A stretch of DNA of 64,000 bases from the NCBI RefSeq assembly GCF_007830635.1, contig NZ_VLLA01000001.1, forward strand, positions 343,868 through 407,867, in the 5' to 3' direction. Below, piece by piece: positions 1-10,371 of the stretch; the stretch's first letter is position 1, and each line of letters begins with the position of its first letter. This DNA comes from Bradyrhizobium huanghuaihaiense (GTDB lineage: Bacteria; Pseudomonadota; Alphaproteobacteria; Rhizobiales; Xanthobacteraceae). The notes under the pieces are model-generated. The model was not told where the DNA came from. It was given only the letters and a program-made list of their open reading frames with translations, and searched no databases. The position numbers and the translations under genes were made by a program.

Positions 1-1680
<1,680 letters not shown>

Positions 1681-1686
1681 TTTCTT

Positions 1687-2613
1687 ATGATCAATCTGAC
1701 GCTGCGCCAGCTCCGGTATTTCGACGCGCTGGCGCGCCACGGCCATTTCGGCCGCGCGGCTGAATCCTGTTCGATCTCGCAGCCGGCCCTGTCGATGCAG
1801 ATCAAGGAACTGGAGGAGACGCTCGGCGGCCTGCTGCTGGAGCGCAGCGCGCGCCAGGTCGCGCTGACCCGGTTCGGCGAGGAACTCGCCCAGCGCGTCC
1901 GCGACATCCTGCGTTCGGTCGACGAGCTCGGCGATTTCGCCCGGGCCTCGCAGGACCGCTTCGCCGGCCGCCTGCGCATCGGCATGATCCCGACCATCGC
2001 GCCCTACCTGCTGCCCACGATCACCAAGAACCTCACGCGCATGCACCCGGAGCTCGACATCCGCGTGCGCGAGACGATGACGCCGCGGCTGATCCAGGAG
2101 CTGGTGGAGGGACGGCTCGACACCGCGATCGTCGCGCTGCCGGTGTCGGAGCCCTCGCTCACCGAGGTTGCCCTGTTCGAGGAGAAATTCCTGCTGGTGC
2201 GGCCCGGCGCGGAAGAGGGAACACCGGCACCCTCGCGGGAGATGATGCGGGAGATGCGGCTGCTGCTGCTCGAGGAGGGACACTGCTTCCGCGATCAGGC
2301 GCTGTCGTTCTGCAACATGCAGTCGGCGCCGCCGCGCGAGATGCTGGACGCGAATTCGCTGTCGACGCTGGTGCAGATGGTCAGCGCCGGCATCGGTGTC
2401 ACCTTGATCCCGGAGATGGCGGTGCCGGTGGAGACGCGGTCAGCCTCGGTCTCGCTGACGCGCTTTCGCGACCCGCAGCCCTCGCGCACCATCGGCATGG
2501 TCTGGCGCAAGACCAGCCCGCTGGCGCGGCAGCTGCTGCAGATTTCCGAGGTGGTGTGCCTGTCGGCCGGCAAGGTGCGCGCGAAACAAGCCGTGCGCAG
2601 CCAAAAGGCCTAA
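1687..2613 (+). CDS. oxyR: Hydrogen peroxide sensor-regulator OxyR (LysR family)
   Basis: LysR-type activator of 308 aa. The N-terminal winged helix-turn-helix lies at about residues 5-65 (LRQLRYFDALARHGHFGRAA...SQPALSMQI), followed by the substrate-binding-like regulatory domain. The redox pair is visible: Cys200 in LLLEEGHCFRDQA and Cys209 in LSFCNM, matching Cys199/Cys208 of E. coli OxyR, which form a disulfide on H2O2 exposure. This distinguishes OxyR from generic LysR proteins. It is transcribed divergently from katG, its classical target, and is probably also autoregulated from the shared 113-bp region. The GNAT gene starts 8 bp downstream and may be co-transcribed. Confidence 0.96.
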   Translation: MINLTLRQLRYFDALARHGHFGRAAESCSISQPALSMQIKELEETLGGLLLERSARQVALTRFGEELAQRVRDILRSVDELGDFARASQDRFAGRLRIGMIPTIAPYLLPTITKNLTRMHPELDIRVRETMTPRLIQELVEGRLDTAIVALPVSEPSLTEVALFEEKFLLVRPGAEEGTPAPSREMMREMRLLLLEEGHCFRDQALSFCNMQSAPPREMLDANSLSTLVQMVSAGIGVTLIPEMAVPVETRSASVSLTRFRDPQPSRTIGMVWRKTSPLARQLLQISEVVCLSAGKVRAKQAVRSQKA

Positions 2614-2620
2614 GGCTACG

Positions 2621-3079
2621 ATGTCAGATCCGATCATCCGCCCCGCCCGTGCCGACGAATATGACGAAGTCGGCCGCGTCTGGATGGAGAGCTGGGTTTC
2701 GACGGGGCTCGGCGAGGCCAGCGAATTCCTGCTGGCAAACTTACGCGCACGTATCCGGCACGAGATCGAAGACGGCTGGAGCCTGTACGTCGCCGACGAC
2801 GACGGCGCCATTGCCGCGATGCTGGCGCTGCATCTGCCAAAGCTCTACCTCGACATGCTGTTCGTCGGGCCCGCCTATCAGGGCCAATCGCTCGGGCGGA
2901 AGCTGCTCGCCTTCACGCGCACGCAAATGCCGGATGAGATGTATCTGCGCTGCGTCCGCGAGAACGAAAAGGCCTGGCGCTGGTACGAGCGCGAAGGTTT
3001 TGTGTTCGAGAAGCAAGAGATCGAGCCGTCGAACGGGTTCATGATGAAGTACTACCGCTGGAAGCGGCCCGCCGGGTAG
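2621..3079 (+). CDS. GNAT family N-acetyltransferase
   Basis: 152 aa, about the length of a single GNAT domain. The start SDPIIRPARADEYDEV is the usual GNAT beta-1 region, and the acetyl-CoA pyrophosphate-binding motif A appears near residues 84-97 as VGPAYQGQSLGRKL (Q/R-x-x-G-x-G/S type). The C-terminal RENEKAWRWYEREGFVFE is the typical GNAT motif B. The substrate cannot be told from sequence. It starts only 8 bp after the oxyR stop, so it is probably read from the same transcript, but a link with peroxide stress is inference. Confidence 0.88.
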   Translation: MSDPIIRPARADEYDEVGRVWMESWVSTGLGEASEFLLANLRARIRHEIEDGWSLYVADDDGAIAAMLALHLPKLYLDMLFVGPAYQGQSLGRKLLAFTRTQMPDEMYLRCVRENEKAWRWYEREGFVFEKQEIEPSNGFMMKYYRWKRPAG

Positions 3080-3170
3080 GCAGCGAATCTATGGTGCAGC
3101 TTGCGGTTGTCGCGTTCCCCACCTAGTGTGGCGTGTCCGATGACCTCATGCCTCTGATCTCCCGGAATCC

Positions 3171-4007
3171 ATGTTTCGCATTGCTGTCTCGCTGATCGCG
3201 CTGCTGTCCCTCCTGACCTCCGCAGCCGGCCAAACTCCTCCGGCAACCACGGCGCCCTCCGCTCAGACTGCGGCGCCGGCCAAGCCGGCAGTCAAGAAGG
3301 CGGCGCCGAAGGCCAAACCGGCTGCAGGACAGCCGGTCGCGGCGGAGAGCGGCCCCTGTCAGATCGGCGTCATTTCCGCGATCGGAGACCAGTTCTCGGT
3401 GCAACATGTCGGCCTCACGATGTTCGGCAACGAGTATATGGAGGCGCCGATCGAGGCGTGGGGTATCGATGATCTGTTCGTCGCGACGGTTCGCGCCGCG
3501 GCTCCCGGCACGGCCGTCCGAAAGATCGCTTACGCAAGCGGAGCCTTCAAGCCGTACTATCATCCGGAAGCGAAATTGTTCCGCAATGACCGCGACGACC
3601 TGACGGCCCTGGTGCGGCAGATCGCGGGAACTGCAAATTGCGAACGCTACGTCGTAGCTACGAAAGCCCGCGTTTCCGTTGATGGCACCAATCAATCAAT
3701 CGAGGGCCTCGGGGTCTACAAGAATTGGGCGAGCCCTTCCGGGCGCGGCGTCGTGGTTGCCTATTTCCGTATCAACGTTTTTGACGGACGAACTTTCGTC
3801 ATCCATCGAGCGCCTACCCGGAGCTTCGGAGATGTGATTGCTTCGAGTTTTTCCAACAAGTACGACAATACGCAGATCCTCAACAATCTCGAGTTTCCCA
3901 AGACTCCTGAACAGGTGACCAACAGTGCATTGCTGCGTGACAGCACACGCAGCCTGCTCACGGCCCAGCTGGACAAGTATCTACCCGCGTACATCAAGGG
4001 CGAGTAA
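3171..4007 (+). CDS. Secreted protein of unknown function, first of a tandem pair
   Basis: 278 aa. A clear Sec signal peptide (MFRIAVSLIALLSLLTSAAG) is followed by an Ala/Pro/Lys-rich low-complexity linker (about residues 22-58) and a globular part of about 215 aa beginning GPCQIGVISAIGDQFSV. I do not recognise the family. The mature part is clearly paralogous to the next gene: CQIGVISAIGDQF versus CDFGVVVTTGDEF, GLTMFGN versus GLTVFQN, WGIDDLFVATVRAA versus WGLSDLIFARTRAA, and INVFDGR versus IRIFDGR. No catalytic signature is evident. It is likely periplasmic or exported, and likely co-transcribed with its partner 6 bp downstream. Confidence 0.8.
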   Translation: MFRIAVSLIALLSLLTSAAGQTPPATTAPSAQTAAPAKPAVKKAAPKAKPAAGQPVAAESGPCQIGVISAIGDQFSVQHVGLTMFGNEYMEAPIEAWGIDDLFVATVRAAAPGTAVRKIAYASGAFKPYYHPEAKLFRNDRDDLTALVRQIAGTANCERYVVATKARVSVDGTNQSIEGLGVYKNWASPSGRGVVVAYFRINVFDGRTFVIHRAPTRSFGDVIASSFSNKYDNTQILNNLEFPKTPEQVTNSALLRDSTRSLLTAQLDKYLPAYIKGE

Positions 4008-4013
4008 GCACAT

Positions 4014-4979
4014 TTGCCGACGGGACGCGACAAAGGGCATCGCTCGTCCGCTTGCTGCGGCTGGGCTGCATTTGTCGTTCTGGCCCGGTTGGTCGTCGTT
4101 GCGGCTGTCCTGTGGGGCTTTTTGATAGCTGCTTGGGCGCAGACGCCATCGGCGCCATCAGTGACAGGAGCCGAGACGGCAGGATCGGTCAGCAAGCAAG
4201 CCAACGGCAAGACGGCCACGCGGCGTGGAGCCACGGGCAGGCCCGCTTCCGCCGGCGGCGGCTCGTGCGACTTCGGTGTCGTCGTCACCACCGGCGACGA
4301 GTTCACCGCGCTGACGACCGGCCTGACCGTATTTCAGAACAAGAAGATGGTGGTCCCGATTCCAGGCTGGGGACTCAGCGATCTGATCTTCGCGCGGACC
4401 CGCGCCGCGATCCCTGCCGGCGTGTCCGTTCTGAGAATCCCCTACAACCCGGCGAAATTTCCTCCCCGCGATGAGTCCAAGGACACATTGAAGGACAGGT
4501 TGTTCGGCGATCTCAACGCGGAGCTGGCCGGATACATGCGCGAGGTCGTGAAAGGAACGAATTGCCGGCACTACATCCAGATCCTCAATTCAATCAGCCC
4601 TATCGGGACATCGAACTATACGGTCCGCGGTTTCGGCATCCTCAACCAGGATGTCGTGCTAGGGCGTCGCATCTATCTCTACGCCCTGGCGTTTATCCGC
4701 ATCTTTGACGGGCGCGACTTCTCCGTTGTCAGACAGAGCTCTGCGCTGATCAACATGCATCATTCCCTGGTGGTGCAGAGGCTTCTGGGCAGGCAAATCG
4801 GCGGCCCCTATCGCGAATTACCCGCAGAATCGTTTCCAACGCGCCCTGAAGATGCCGCCGACAATCCCGATCTGCGCGATGGCGTGCGCGCCATGCTGAC
4901 CGAAAGCCTCGACAAGACGCTGCCGCTTTTGCTCGGCGTTCGATCAGCCGCGAGTCAAAGCGACGCCAAAGAACGTTGA
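4014..4979 (+). CDS. Secreted protein of unknown function, second of a tandem pair
   Basis: Up to 321 aa from a TTG start at 4014, 6 bp after the preceding gene; no better start with a clear ribosome site is visible, so the N-terminus is uncertain. A hydrophobic segment (about residues 20-42, ending AAWAQ) looks like a signal peptide after a basic N-terminus. The remainder repeats the architecture of the upstream protein (Cys-x-x-GV, TGDEF, WGLSDL, a C-x-x-Y block, FDGRDF, and a C-terminal DNPDLRDGVRAMLTESLDK-type block matching SALLRDSTRSLLTAQLDK). The two genes are an old tandem duplication with low overall identity. Function unknown. Confidence 0.75.
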   Translation: MPTGRDKGHRSSACCGWAAFVVLARLVVVAAVLWGFLIAAWAQTPSAPSVTGAETAGSVSKQANGKTATRRGATGRPASAGGGSCDFGVVVTTGDEFTALTTGLTVFQNKKMVVPIPGWGLSDLIFARTRAAIPAGVSVLRIPYNPAKFPPRDESKDTLKDRLFGDLNAELAGYMREVVKGTNCRHYIQILNSISPIGTSNYTVRGFGILNQDVVLGRRIYLYALAFIRIFDGRDFSVVRQSSALINMHHSLVVQRLLGRQIGGPYRELPAESFPTRPEDAADNPDLRDGVRAMLTESLDKTLPLLLGVRSAASQSDAKER

Positions 4980-5095
4980 CCCACATGTCGTTCACGCCGC
5001 TTGCCTTCTGCCTAGGCGTAGTGCGTTGCGGATGCGCGGCAAACGCGGCATGAATTGCGCGCTGTTGGCCTTCCGCCGATGAAAGGGTTCCCGCC

Positions 5096-5692
5096 ATGAT
5101 CAAGCTCTATTGGTCGCCCCGCTCGCGCTCGTTCACGACGCTCTGGCTAATGGAGGAGAGCAGCCTGCCCTATGAGCGCGTGCTGACCGATATCTCGACC
5201 GGCGCGCAGAAGGCGCCGGACTATCTGAAGATCAATCCGATGGGCAAGGTGCCGGCGCTCAGTGACGGCGATGCCGCGCTCGGCGAAGCCGCGGCGATCT
5301 GCGCCTATATCGCCGACCGCTATCCCGAGACGAAGCTCGCGCCTGGCGTGACCGACCCGCGCCGCGCGCGCTATCTGCAATGGCTATTCTTTTCACCTAG
5401 CTGCATCGAGCCGGCCATCATCCAGATCTTCACCAAGATCGAGATCCCGACCTCGACCGCGGCCTGGGGCAGCGCGACGCAGGTGTTCGACGTGCTGGAG
5501 GCCGCGCTCGCCAAGGGTCCGTGGATTCTCGGCGAGGAGTTTTCCGCCGCCGACGTCACGGTCGGCTCGGGCCTGAATTTTGCGGTGCGCCTGTTCAAGA
5601 TGGTGCCGTCGCGGCCGGCCTTCGATGCCTATCTGGCCCGCTGCATGGCGCGGCCGGCATTCCAGCGCGCCGAGAAGATCGCGGCCGGTTAA
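5096..5692 (+). CDS. Glutathione S-transferase family protein
   Basis: 198 aa, the usual length for a cytosolic GST. The N-terminal thioredoxin-fold domain begins MIKLYWSPRSRSFTTLW and carries the cis-proline block NPMGKVPALSDGD, then LGEAAAICAYIADRYP for glutathione binding. The C-terminal all-alpha domain contains EEFSAADVTVGSGL, the conserved GST hydrophobic staple/N-capping region. GSTs conjugate or reduce electrophiles with glutathione; the substrate is not deducible. It stands alone between the secreted pair and a palindromic repeat, with fabI convergent. Confidence 0.9.
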   Translation: MIKLYWSPRSRSFTTLWLMEESSLPYERVLTDISTGAQKAPDYLKINPMGKVPALSDGDAALGEAAAICAYIADRYPETKLAPGVTDPRRARYLQWLFFSPSCIEPAIIQIFTKIEIPTSTAAWGSATQVFDVLEAALAKGPWILGEEFSAADVTVGSGLNFAVRLFKMVPSRPAFDAYLARCMARPAFQRAEKIAAG

Positions 5693-5701
5693 ATGGACTC
5701 T

Positions 5702-5799
5702 CGTAGGGTGGGCAAAGCGTAGCGTGCCCACGTCCTCCATCTATGGCGATCGCTGAGAGATCGTGGGCACGTCGCTTGCGCTCCTTTGCCCACCCTACG
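5702..5799. repeat. Palindromic intergenic repeat, family A (copy 1)
   Basis: Perfect 16-bp inverted arms CGTAGGGTGGGCAAAG (5702-5717) and CTTTGCCCACCCTACG (5784-5799), with a second internal complementary pair (CGTGCCCACG / TCGTGGGCACG). The same arms recur at 27784-27874. It lies between convergent GST and fabI and could form a long hairpin on either transcript. Confidence 0.9.
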
Positions 5800-5809
5800 G
5801 CAGGGTCGT

Positions 5810-6607
5810 CTATTCGGCTTTCAGATCGTCCGGCCGCGGCATCAACACGATGTTGTAGCCGGAATCGACATAGTGGATCTCGCCGGTCACGCCGCCCGAG
5901 AGGTCCGACAGCAGATACAGCGCCGAGCCGCCGAGCTCGTCGAGCGTGACGCCGCGGCGAAGCGGCGAGTGCTTCTGCATGAAGGCGAACATCGCCCGCG
6001 CCTCGCCGATGCCCGAGCCCGCGAGCGTGCGGATGGGCCCCGCGGAGATCGCATTCACGCGGATGCCGCGCGGTCCGAAATCGGAGGCGAGGTAGCGCAC
6101 GGAGGCTTCCAGCGCCGCCTTGGCGACGCCCATCACGTTGTAGTTCGGCATCGATCGCTCGGAGGCGCCGAAGGTCAGCGTGATCATGCTGCCGCCCTCC
6201 GTCATCAGCTCGGCGGCGCGCTTCGCCACTTCCGTGAACGAGAAGCAGGAGATCACCATGGTGCGCGAAAAGTTCTCGCGGCTGGTGTCGGCGTAGCGGC
6301 CCTTCAGCTCGTTCTTGTCGGCAAAGCCGATCGCGTGGATGACGAAGTCGAGCTTGCCCCATTTCTCGCGGAGCACAGCGAAGGTGGCGTCGACGCTGGC
6401 GATGTCCTCGACGTCGCAGGGCAGCACCAGATCCACACCGAGCGATTCCGCCAGCGGCTTGACGCGCTTGCCCAGCGCCTCGCCCTGGAAGGTGAAGGCA
6501 AGCTCGGCACCGTGGGCATGCAGCGTCTTCGCCATACCCCAGGCGATCGAATGATCATTGGCGATGCCCATGATCAGACCGCGCTTGCCTTTCATCAGTC
6601 CTTCCAT
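5810..6607 (-). CDS. fabI: Enoyl-[acyl-carrier-protein] reductase FabI (NADH)
   Basis: Catalyses the last reductive step of each fatty acid elongation cycle (trans-2-enoyl-ACP to acyl-ACP). 265 aa, the family length. It shows the FabI-type nucleotide motif GLIMGIANDHSIAWG and the catalytic pair Tyr156...Lys163 in YNVMGVAKAALE (Tyr-x6-Lys), matching E. coli FabI numbering. The C-terminal substrate loop is GPIRTLAGSGIGEAR. An internal ATG 4 codons in (MKGKRG) could be the real start. It is the third gene of a fabA-fabB-fabI cluster on the minus strand; a repeat hairpin sits in the 102-bp gap after fabB. Confidence 0.96.
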   Translation of the reverse strand: MEGLMKGKRGLIMGIANDHSIAWGMAKTLHAHGAELAFTFQGEALGKRVKPLAESLGVDLVLPCDVEDIASVDATFAVLREKWGKLDFVIHAIGFADKNELKGRYADTSRENFSRTMVISCFSFTEVAKRAAELMTEGGSMITLTFGASERSMPNYNVMGVAKAALEASVRYLASDFGPRGIRVNAISAGPIRTLAGSGIGEARAMFAFMQKHSPLRRGVTLDELGGSALYLLSDLSGGVTGEIHYVDSGYNIVLMPRPDDLKAE

Positions 6608-6636
6608 TGCCTCGCGGCTCCTATCATTCCCACGTC

Positions 6637-6658
6637 ATCGCCCGCGCATGCGGGCGAT
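6637..6658. repeat. Short palindrome between fabB and fabI
   Basis: 9-bp perfect arms ATCGCCCGC (6637-6645) and GCGGGCGAT (6650-6658) around GCAT, followed by CCAGTATTCCAGAGAC. It resembles a short REP-type hairpin and could attenuate or stabilise the fabB-fabI transcript. Confidence 0.7.
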
Positions 6659-6709
6659 CCAGTATTCCAGAGACAGCAATTACAGGCCGAGAAGCCGCGG
6701 TGTGGGAGC

Positions 6710-7933
6710 TCACACATCCAGCCGGCTGAACACCAGCGTGGCGTTGGTGCCGCCGAAACCGAACGAGTTCGACAGCACGGTGCCGACCTTCACATTGTCG
6801 ATGCGCTTGCGCACGATCGGCATGTCGGCGAACACGGGGTCGAGCTCCTGGATGTGTGCGCTCTCGCAGATGAAACCGTTGTTCATCATCAGCAGCGAGT
6901 AGATCGCCTCCTGCACGCCGGTCGCGCCCAGCGAGTGCCCGGTCAGCGCCTTGGTCGCCGAGATCGGCGGGCACTTCTCGCCGACGCCGAACACCCTGCG
7001 GATCGCCTCGATCTCCGGCGGATCGCCGGCCGGCGTCGAGGTCGCGTGCGGATTGATGTAGTCGACCTTGGTCTTCACCGTCGACATCGCCATGCGCATG
7101 CAGCGCTCGGCCCCTTCGCCCGACGGCGCGACCATGTCGTGGCCGTCCGAGGTCGCGCCATAGCCGACGATCTCGCCATAGATGCGCGCACCGCGCGCCT
7201 TGGCATGCTCGAGCTCCTCCAGCACCAGCACGCCGGCGCCGCCGGCGATGACGAAGCCGTCGCGGTTGACGTCGTAGGGGCGCGACGCGGTGGCCGGCGT
7301 GTCGTTGTATTTCGAGGACATCGCGCCCATGGCGTCGAACAGCACCGACAGCGACCAGTCCAGCTCCTCGCAGCCGCCGGCGAAGATGACGTCCTGCTTG
7401 CCGATCTGGATCGTCTCATAGGCATTGCCGACGCAGTGGTTCGACGTCGCGCAGGCCGAGGAGATCGAATAGTTCACGCCCTTGATCTTGAACCAGGTCG
7501 CGAGCGTCGCGGAAGCCGTCGACGACATCGCCTTCGGCACTGCAAACGGCCCGACGCGCTTCGGCCCCTTGGTGCGGGTGATGTCGGCGGATTCGACGAT
7601 GGTGCGCGCGGACGGACCGCCCGAACCCATGATGATGCCGGTACGGATGTTGGAGACTTCGTCGGGCGACAGACCGGAATCCTGGATCGCCTGCTCCATC
7701 GCGATGTGATTCCACGCCGCGCCCTGACCGAGGAAGCGCATGGCGCGGCGGTCGACCACCGTCGAAGGATCGAGCGTCGGCTCACCTTGCACCTGCGAAC
7801 GGAAGCCGAGCTCGGCATATTTCTCAGCCCGCGAAATGCCCGACTTCGCCTCGTGAAGGCTCGCAAGCACTTCCTGGGTGTTGTTTCCGATGGACGAAAC
7901 GATGCCCATTCCGGTGACCACAACCCGCCTCAT
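6710..7933 (-). CDS. fabB: Beta-ketoacyl-ACP synthase I FabB
   Basis: Condensing enzyme that extends acyl-ACP with malonyl-ACP and is needed for elongation of unsaturated intermediates. 407 aa. The nucleophile is Cys161 in [12 protein letters not shown], and the two catalytic histidines lie in [11 protein letters not shown] (about residue 297) and [10 protein letters not shown] (about residue 333), giving the Cys-His-His triad of the FabB/FabF family. The pairing with fabA 41 bp upstream is the classical fabA-fabB arrangement and argues for FabB rather than FabF. The C-terminus ends [14 protein letters not shown] as expected. Confidence 0.96.
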   Translation of the reverse strand: MRRVVVTGMGIVSSIGNNTQEVLASLHEAKSGISRAEKYAELGFRSQVQGEPTLDPSTVVDRRAMRFLGQGAAWNHIAMEQAIQDSGLSPDEVSNIRTGIIMGSGGPSARTIVESADITRTKGPKRVGPFAVPKAMSSTASATLATWFKIKGVNYSISSACATSNHCVGNAYETIQIGKQDVIFAGGCEELDWSLSVLFDAMGAMSSKYNDTPATASRPYDVNRDGFVIAGGAGVLVLEELEHAKARGARIYGEIVGYGATSDGHDMVAPSGEGAERCMRMAMSTVKTKVDYINPHATSTPAGDPPEIEAIRRVFGVGEKCPPISATKALTGHSLGATGVQEAIYSLLMMNNGFICESAHIQELDPVFADMPIVRKRIDNVKVGTVLSNSFGFGGTNATLVFSRLDV

Positions 7934-7974
7934 GACAGCCTCGCCTAAATCGTTGTCTTTCTTGGTGATGCGCC

Positions 7975-8496
7975 TCAGCCCAGGCTCGTGCCCTGCTTGA
8001 ACAGGCCGACCTTCAGATCCTTGGCGCGATAGATAATCTGGTCATCGACCGAAAGCCACCCGTCGGCGATACCGAGCACGAGCTTTGAGCGCATCACGCG
8101 CTTCATGTCGACGTTGTACACAACCTTGCGGGCCTCGGGCAGCACCTGGCCGCTGAACTTCAGCTCGTTGAGGCCGAGCGCACGGCCGCGACCTTCGCCG
8201 CCGATCCAGCCCAGATAAAAGCCGACCATTTGCCACAGCGCATCGAGGCCGAGGCAGCCGGGCATGACGGGATCGTTCTTGAAATGGCAGCCGAAGAACC
8301 AGAGGTCGGGCTTCACGTCGAGCTCAGCGCGCACCAGGCCCTTGCCGAACTCGCCGCCTTTGTCGTTGATTTCCGTGATGCGGTCGAACATCAGCATCGG
8401 CGGCAGCGGCAGCTGGGCATTGCCCGGGCCGAACATCTCGCCGCGCGCGCATGCCAGCAAATCCTCGTATTCGTAACCGTTGCGCCTGTTCAGCAT
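7975..8496 (-). CDS. fabA: 3-hydroxydecanoyl-ACP dehydratase / isomerase FabA
   Basis: Dehydrates 3-hydroxydecanoyl-ACP and isomerises trans-2 to cis-3-decenoyl-ACP, the branch point for unsaturated fatty acids. I chose the ATG at 8496 ([14 protein letters not shown], 173 aa), which has AGAGG about 8 nt upstream and gives the normal FabA length; a longer frame reaching 8577 adds an unsupported N-terminus. The active-site block [23 protein letters not shown] is present, with the catalytic His and Asp (split here for length: CHFKNDP and [10 protein letters not shown]). First gene of fabA-fabB-fabI and divergent from irr. Confidence 0.96.
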   Translation of the reverse strand: MLNRRNGYEYEDLLACARGEMFGPGNAQLPLPPMLMFDRITEINDKGGEFGKGLVRAELDVKPDLWFFGCHFKNDPVMPGCLGLDALWQMVGFYLGWIGGEGRGRALGLNELKFSGQVLPEARKVVYNVDMKRVMRSKLVLGIADGWLSVDDQIIYRAKDLKVGLFKQGTSLG

Positions 8497-8770
8497 GCAC
8501 GAGCCTCTGTTCAAATACCGGTTGAGCGGCGTTCTTTGGCGAAAATGGGCCCCGTCTCGGTCGGAGAGCAACGCCAATTGCCGTCGTCAGGCGCAGCTCC
8601 CGCAAGCCCCGGATGGACGGCGGACCGGGCTTCCATGCCCGGTTGCGCCAAAATCGGCTAAGCGGAACCGCGGGCTCTCTAACACACGCCATTTCAGTGG
8701 CAAAGCGCTCTCATGAAGGTAAAATGACGGCGTCCTCGCCCGGTTCCAGAGCTGATTAGAACCTCTCTAG

Positions 8771-8810
8771 TTGCGAGAAACTTGCATCTGCATCTTTCTA
8801 TTCTTATATT
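8771..8810 (+). promoter_or_regulatory. irr promoter with Fur-type TGCATC repeats
   Basis: Two tandem TGCATC hexamers (8783-8788, 8789-8794) with an imperfect TTGCGA at 8771-8776. The hexamers overlap a good sigma-70 -35 box (TTGCAT, 8782-8787), followed after 17 bp by TATATT (8805-8810); transcription would start near 8817. From memory, the B. japonicum Fur site at irr consists of imperfect TGCATC repeats, so this is very likely the same element. No gene lies in the rest of the 352-bp region 8497-8848, and I see no other definite site there. Confidence 0.72.
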
Positions 8811-8848
8811 GCAGGGAGATATTGTTCACGCGTGCCCGAAAACTGGAA

Positions 8849-9340
8849 ATGAGCGAGAATACCGCGCCCAACCACGACGACGACGTCCATGCCGCGGCCC
8901 TTCTGTCCGGCCGCCAGCCGGCCCTGACCGGCTGCCCCTGGCACGACGTCAACGAAATGCTCCAGTCCGCCGGGCTGCGTCCGACGCGCCAGCGGATGGC
9001 GCTCGGCTGGCTCCTGTTCGGCAAGGGCGCACGCCACCTCACGGCTGAAATGCTGTACGAGGAAGCAACCCTCGCCAAGGTCCCGGTGTCGCTGGCGACC
9101 GTCTACAACACGCTGAACCAGCTCACCGATGCCGGCCTGCTCCGCCAGGTCAGCGTCGACGGCACCAAGACCTATTTCGACACCAACGTCACCACCCACC
9201 ACCACTACTACCTCGAGAACAGCCATGAGCTGGTCGACATCGAGGATCCGCATCTGGCGCTGTCCAAGATGCCGGAGGTGCCCGAGGGCTACGAGATCTC
9301 CCGCATCGACATGGTCGTGCGCCTGCGCAAGAAGCGCTAG
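8849..9340 (+). CDS. irr: Iron response regulator Irr (Fur superfamily)
   Basis: Global iron/heme regulator of rhizobia: stable and DNA-binding under low iron, degraded on binding heme delivered by ferrochelatase. 163 aa from ATG at 8849; an in-frame extension upstream to 8771 would overlap the promoter. The heme regulatory motif GCPWHDVNE places Cys29 exactly where B. japonicum Irr has it, and the second heme site, three consecutive histidines (TTHHHYY, His117-119), is present. The Fur winged helix is recognisable as GLRPTRQRM...SLATVYNTLNQLTDAGLL. Cys-x-x-Cys metal motifs of ordinary Fur are absent. Neighbouring fabA-B-I is divergent. Confidence 0.97.
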   Translation: MSENTAPNHDDDVHAAALLSGRQPALTGCPWHDVNEMLQSAGLRPTRQRMALGWLLFGKGARHLTAEMLYEEATLAKVPVSLATVYNTLNQLTDAGLLRQVSVDGTKTYFDTNVTTHHHYYLENSHELVDIEDPHLALSKMPEVPEGYEISRIDMVVRLRKKR

Positions 9341-9503
9341 CGTCGTCCCGGCCTAGTGCGCAATTGCGCACGGGGGGCCGAGACCCATACCGCGTGATTT
9401 ATCGATAGGAATAGCTGCCCGTACCGCGGGACGACTGAATAACCACCAGTCTTGGTAAAACTTTTGCCTGTGGTTATGGGTCCCGGCTTTCGCCGGGACG
9501 ACA
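9341..9503. repeat. Composite palindromic intergenic repeat, family B (copy 1)
   Basis: Between irr and the convergent SH3 gene. It begins CGTCGTCCCGGCC and ends with GTCCCGG...CCGGGACGAC; near the start is a 16-bp perfect palindrome GTGCGCAATTGCGCAC (9356-9371). The core TGTGGTTATGGGTCCCGG (9469-9486) and the preceding ACCAC-AGTCTT block recur at 43199-43331. No gene is seen here. Confidence 0.85.
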
Positions 9504-9511
9504 ACAACCAG

Positions 9512-10042
9512 TCAATTCACCTGCTCGTCCGAATACACGCCCCAGAGGCGTTCCTGCTGGATCCAGCCGTCAAAACCGTTACCGGTGACGCGGCACCAGT
9601 TTGCAGTGCACTTTTTCACCTGCGTGACGACACCGGCCTGGAGCCTGGCCGCGACCGCGCTGTCGGGATCGGCCCGGTCGTAGATCGGCGCGAGATCGTC
9701 CTTGTGCTTCATGGTGACGACCGCGGTGCGGCGGCCCGACAGCAGCGAGTGATAGACCCAGCCCTCGGCGCCCTCGGAATCGCGCACCCGGCGCCAGTTC
9801 TCGAACTCGGCGGTAATTTCGACCGGCAGGCCGGCGCGGGTATAGACCCAGGCCACGTCATTGTCCTTGGTCGGGCCGGCGCGGACGTTGACGTGATCCG
9901 ACTTGAGGCTGACATAGCGCGGCACCGGCAAGCCGCTGGCGGTCTGCGGGGTATTGTCCTTCGCCGAATGCGAGGGGCCGACCGAGGCGCTCAACCAGGT
10001 ACACACGAGCGCCATCACCGAACAAAAACGCCCCAACGCCAT
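9512..10042 (-). CDS. SH3-domain exported protein
   Basis: 176 aa from ATG at 10042, preceded by AGGAGA at good spacing; the frame extends further upstream but without a ribosome site. A signal peptide (MALGRFCSVMALVCTWLSAS) is followed by two bacterial SH3-like units: VSLKSDHVNVRAGPTKDND...WRRVRDSEGAEGWVYHSLL and a second ending WCRVTGNGFDGWIQQERLWG (each segment under 20 residues apart from the elided parts). Such domains usually bind the cell wall or act as protein-interaction modules in the periplasm. No enzymatic domain is fused, so the role is unknown. Confidence 0.85.
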   Translation of the reverse strand: MALGRFCSVMALVCTWLSASVGPSHSAKDNTPQTASGLPVPRYVSLKSDHVNVRAGPTKDNDVAWVYTRAGLPVEITAEFENWRRVRDSEGAEGWVYHSLLSGRRTAVVTMKHKDDLAPIYDRADPDSAVAARLQAGVVTQVKKCTANWCRVTGNGFDGWIQQERLWGVYSDEQVN

Positions 10043-10371
10043 CAACCCGTCTCCTGTCGAGGGCCCGGCCACACGCCGAATCCTCACCCCAAACTCCAAA
10101 AACCTGCCCTGTCGGTCCCTTCCCCGCCCCACGCGGGTGTTCCGCCAAGCCTTGACCCGTGGTTCTTGTCTTGGCCCGGCCTTCTGCTAGAGAGGACGGA
10201 CGCTTGAACAACCAGTTTGTCCCGATTTTCCAGCCTGGAAATGTCGGGAGAGCTTGAAGGAAACGCCGGGGACGACACGGCAAGGGCAGTGTCGAACAAC
10301 CGGGTTAATGAGGCCTGAACGACCGGCCTTTGGCGACAGAGGCGGCGTGGGGCGCCTCATGAGAGCAGGAC
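10043..10371. other. Intergenic region between divergent SH3 gene and hydroxyacid dehydrogenase
   Basis: 329 bp holding the two divergent upstream regions. Apart from the ribosome site of the minus-strand gene (AGGAGA) and AGCAGGAC before 10372, I see no gene, clear promoter pair or repeat. Confidence 0.6.

Noticed and set aside
5786..7948. 720-codon plus-strand open frame
   Set aside because: Antisense to fabI and fabB; His/Arg-rich shadow composition and no domain.
8756..8772. Irr box (ICE motif) at irr
   Set aside because: TTAGAACCTCTCTAG only loosely resembles TTTAGAA-type sites; symmetry too poor to call.
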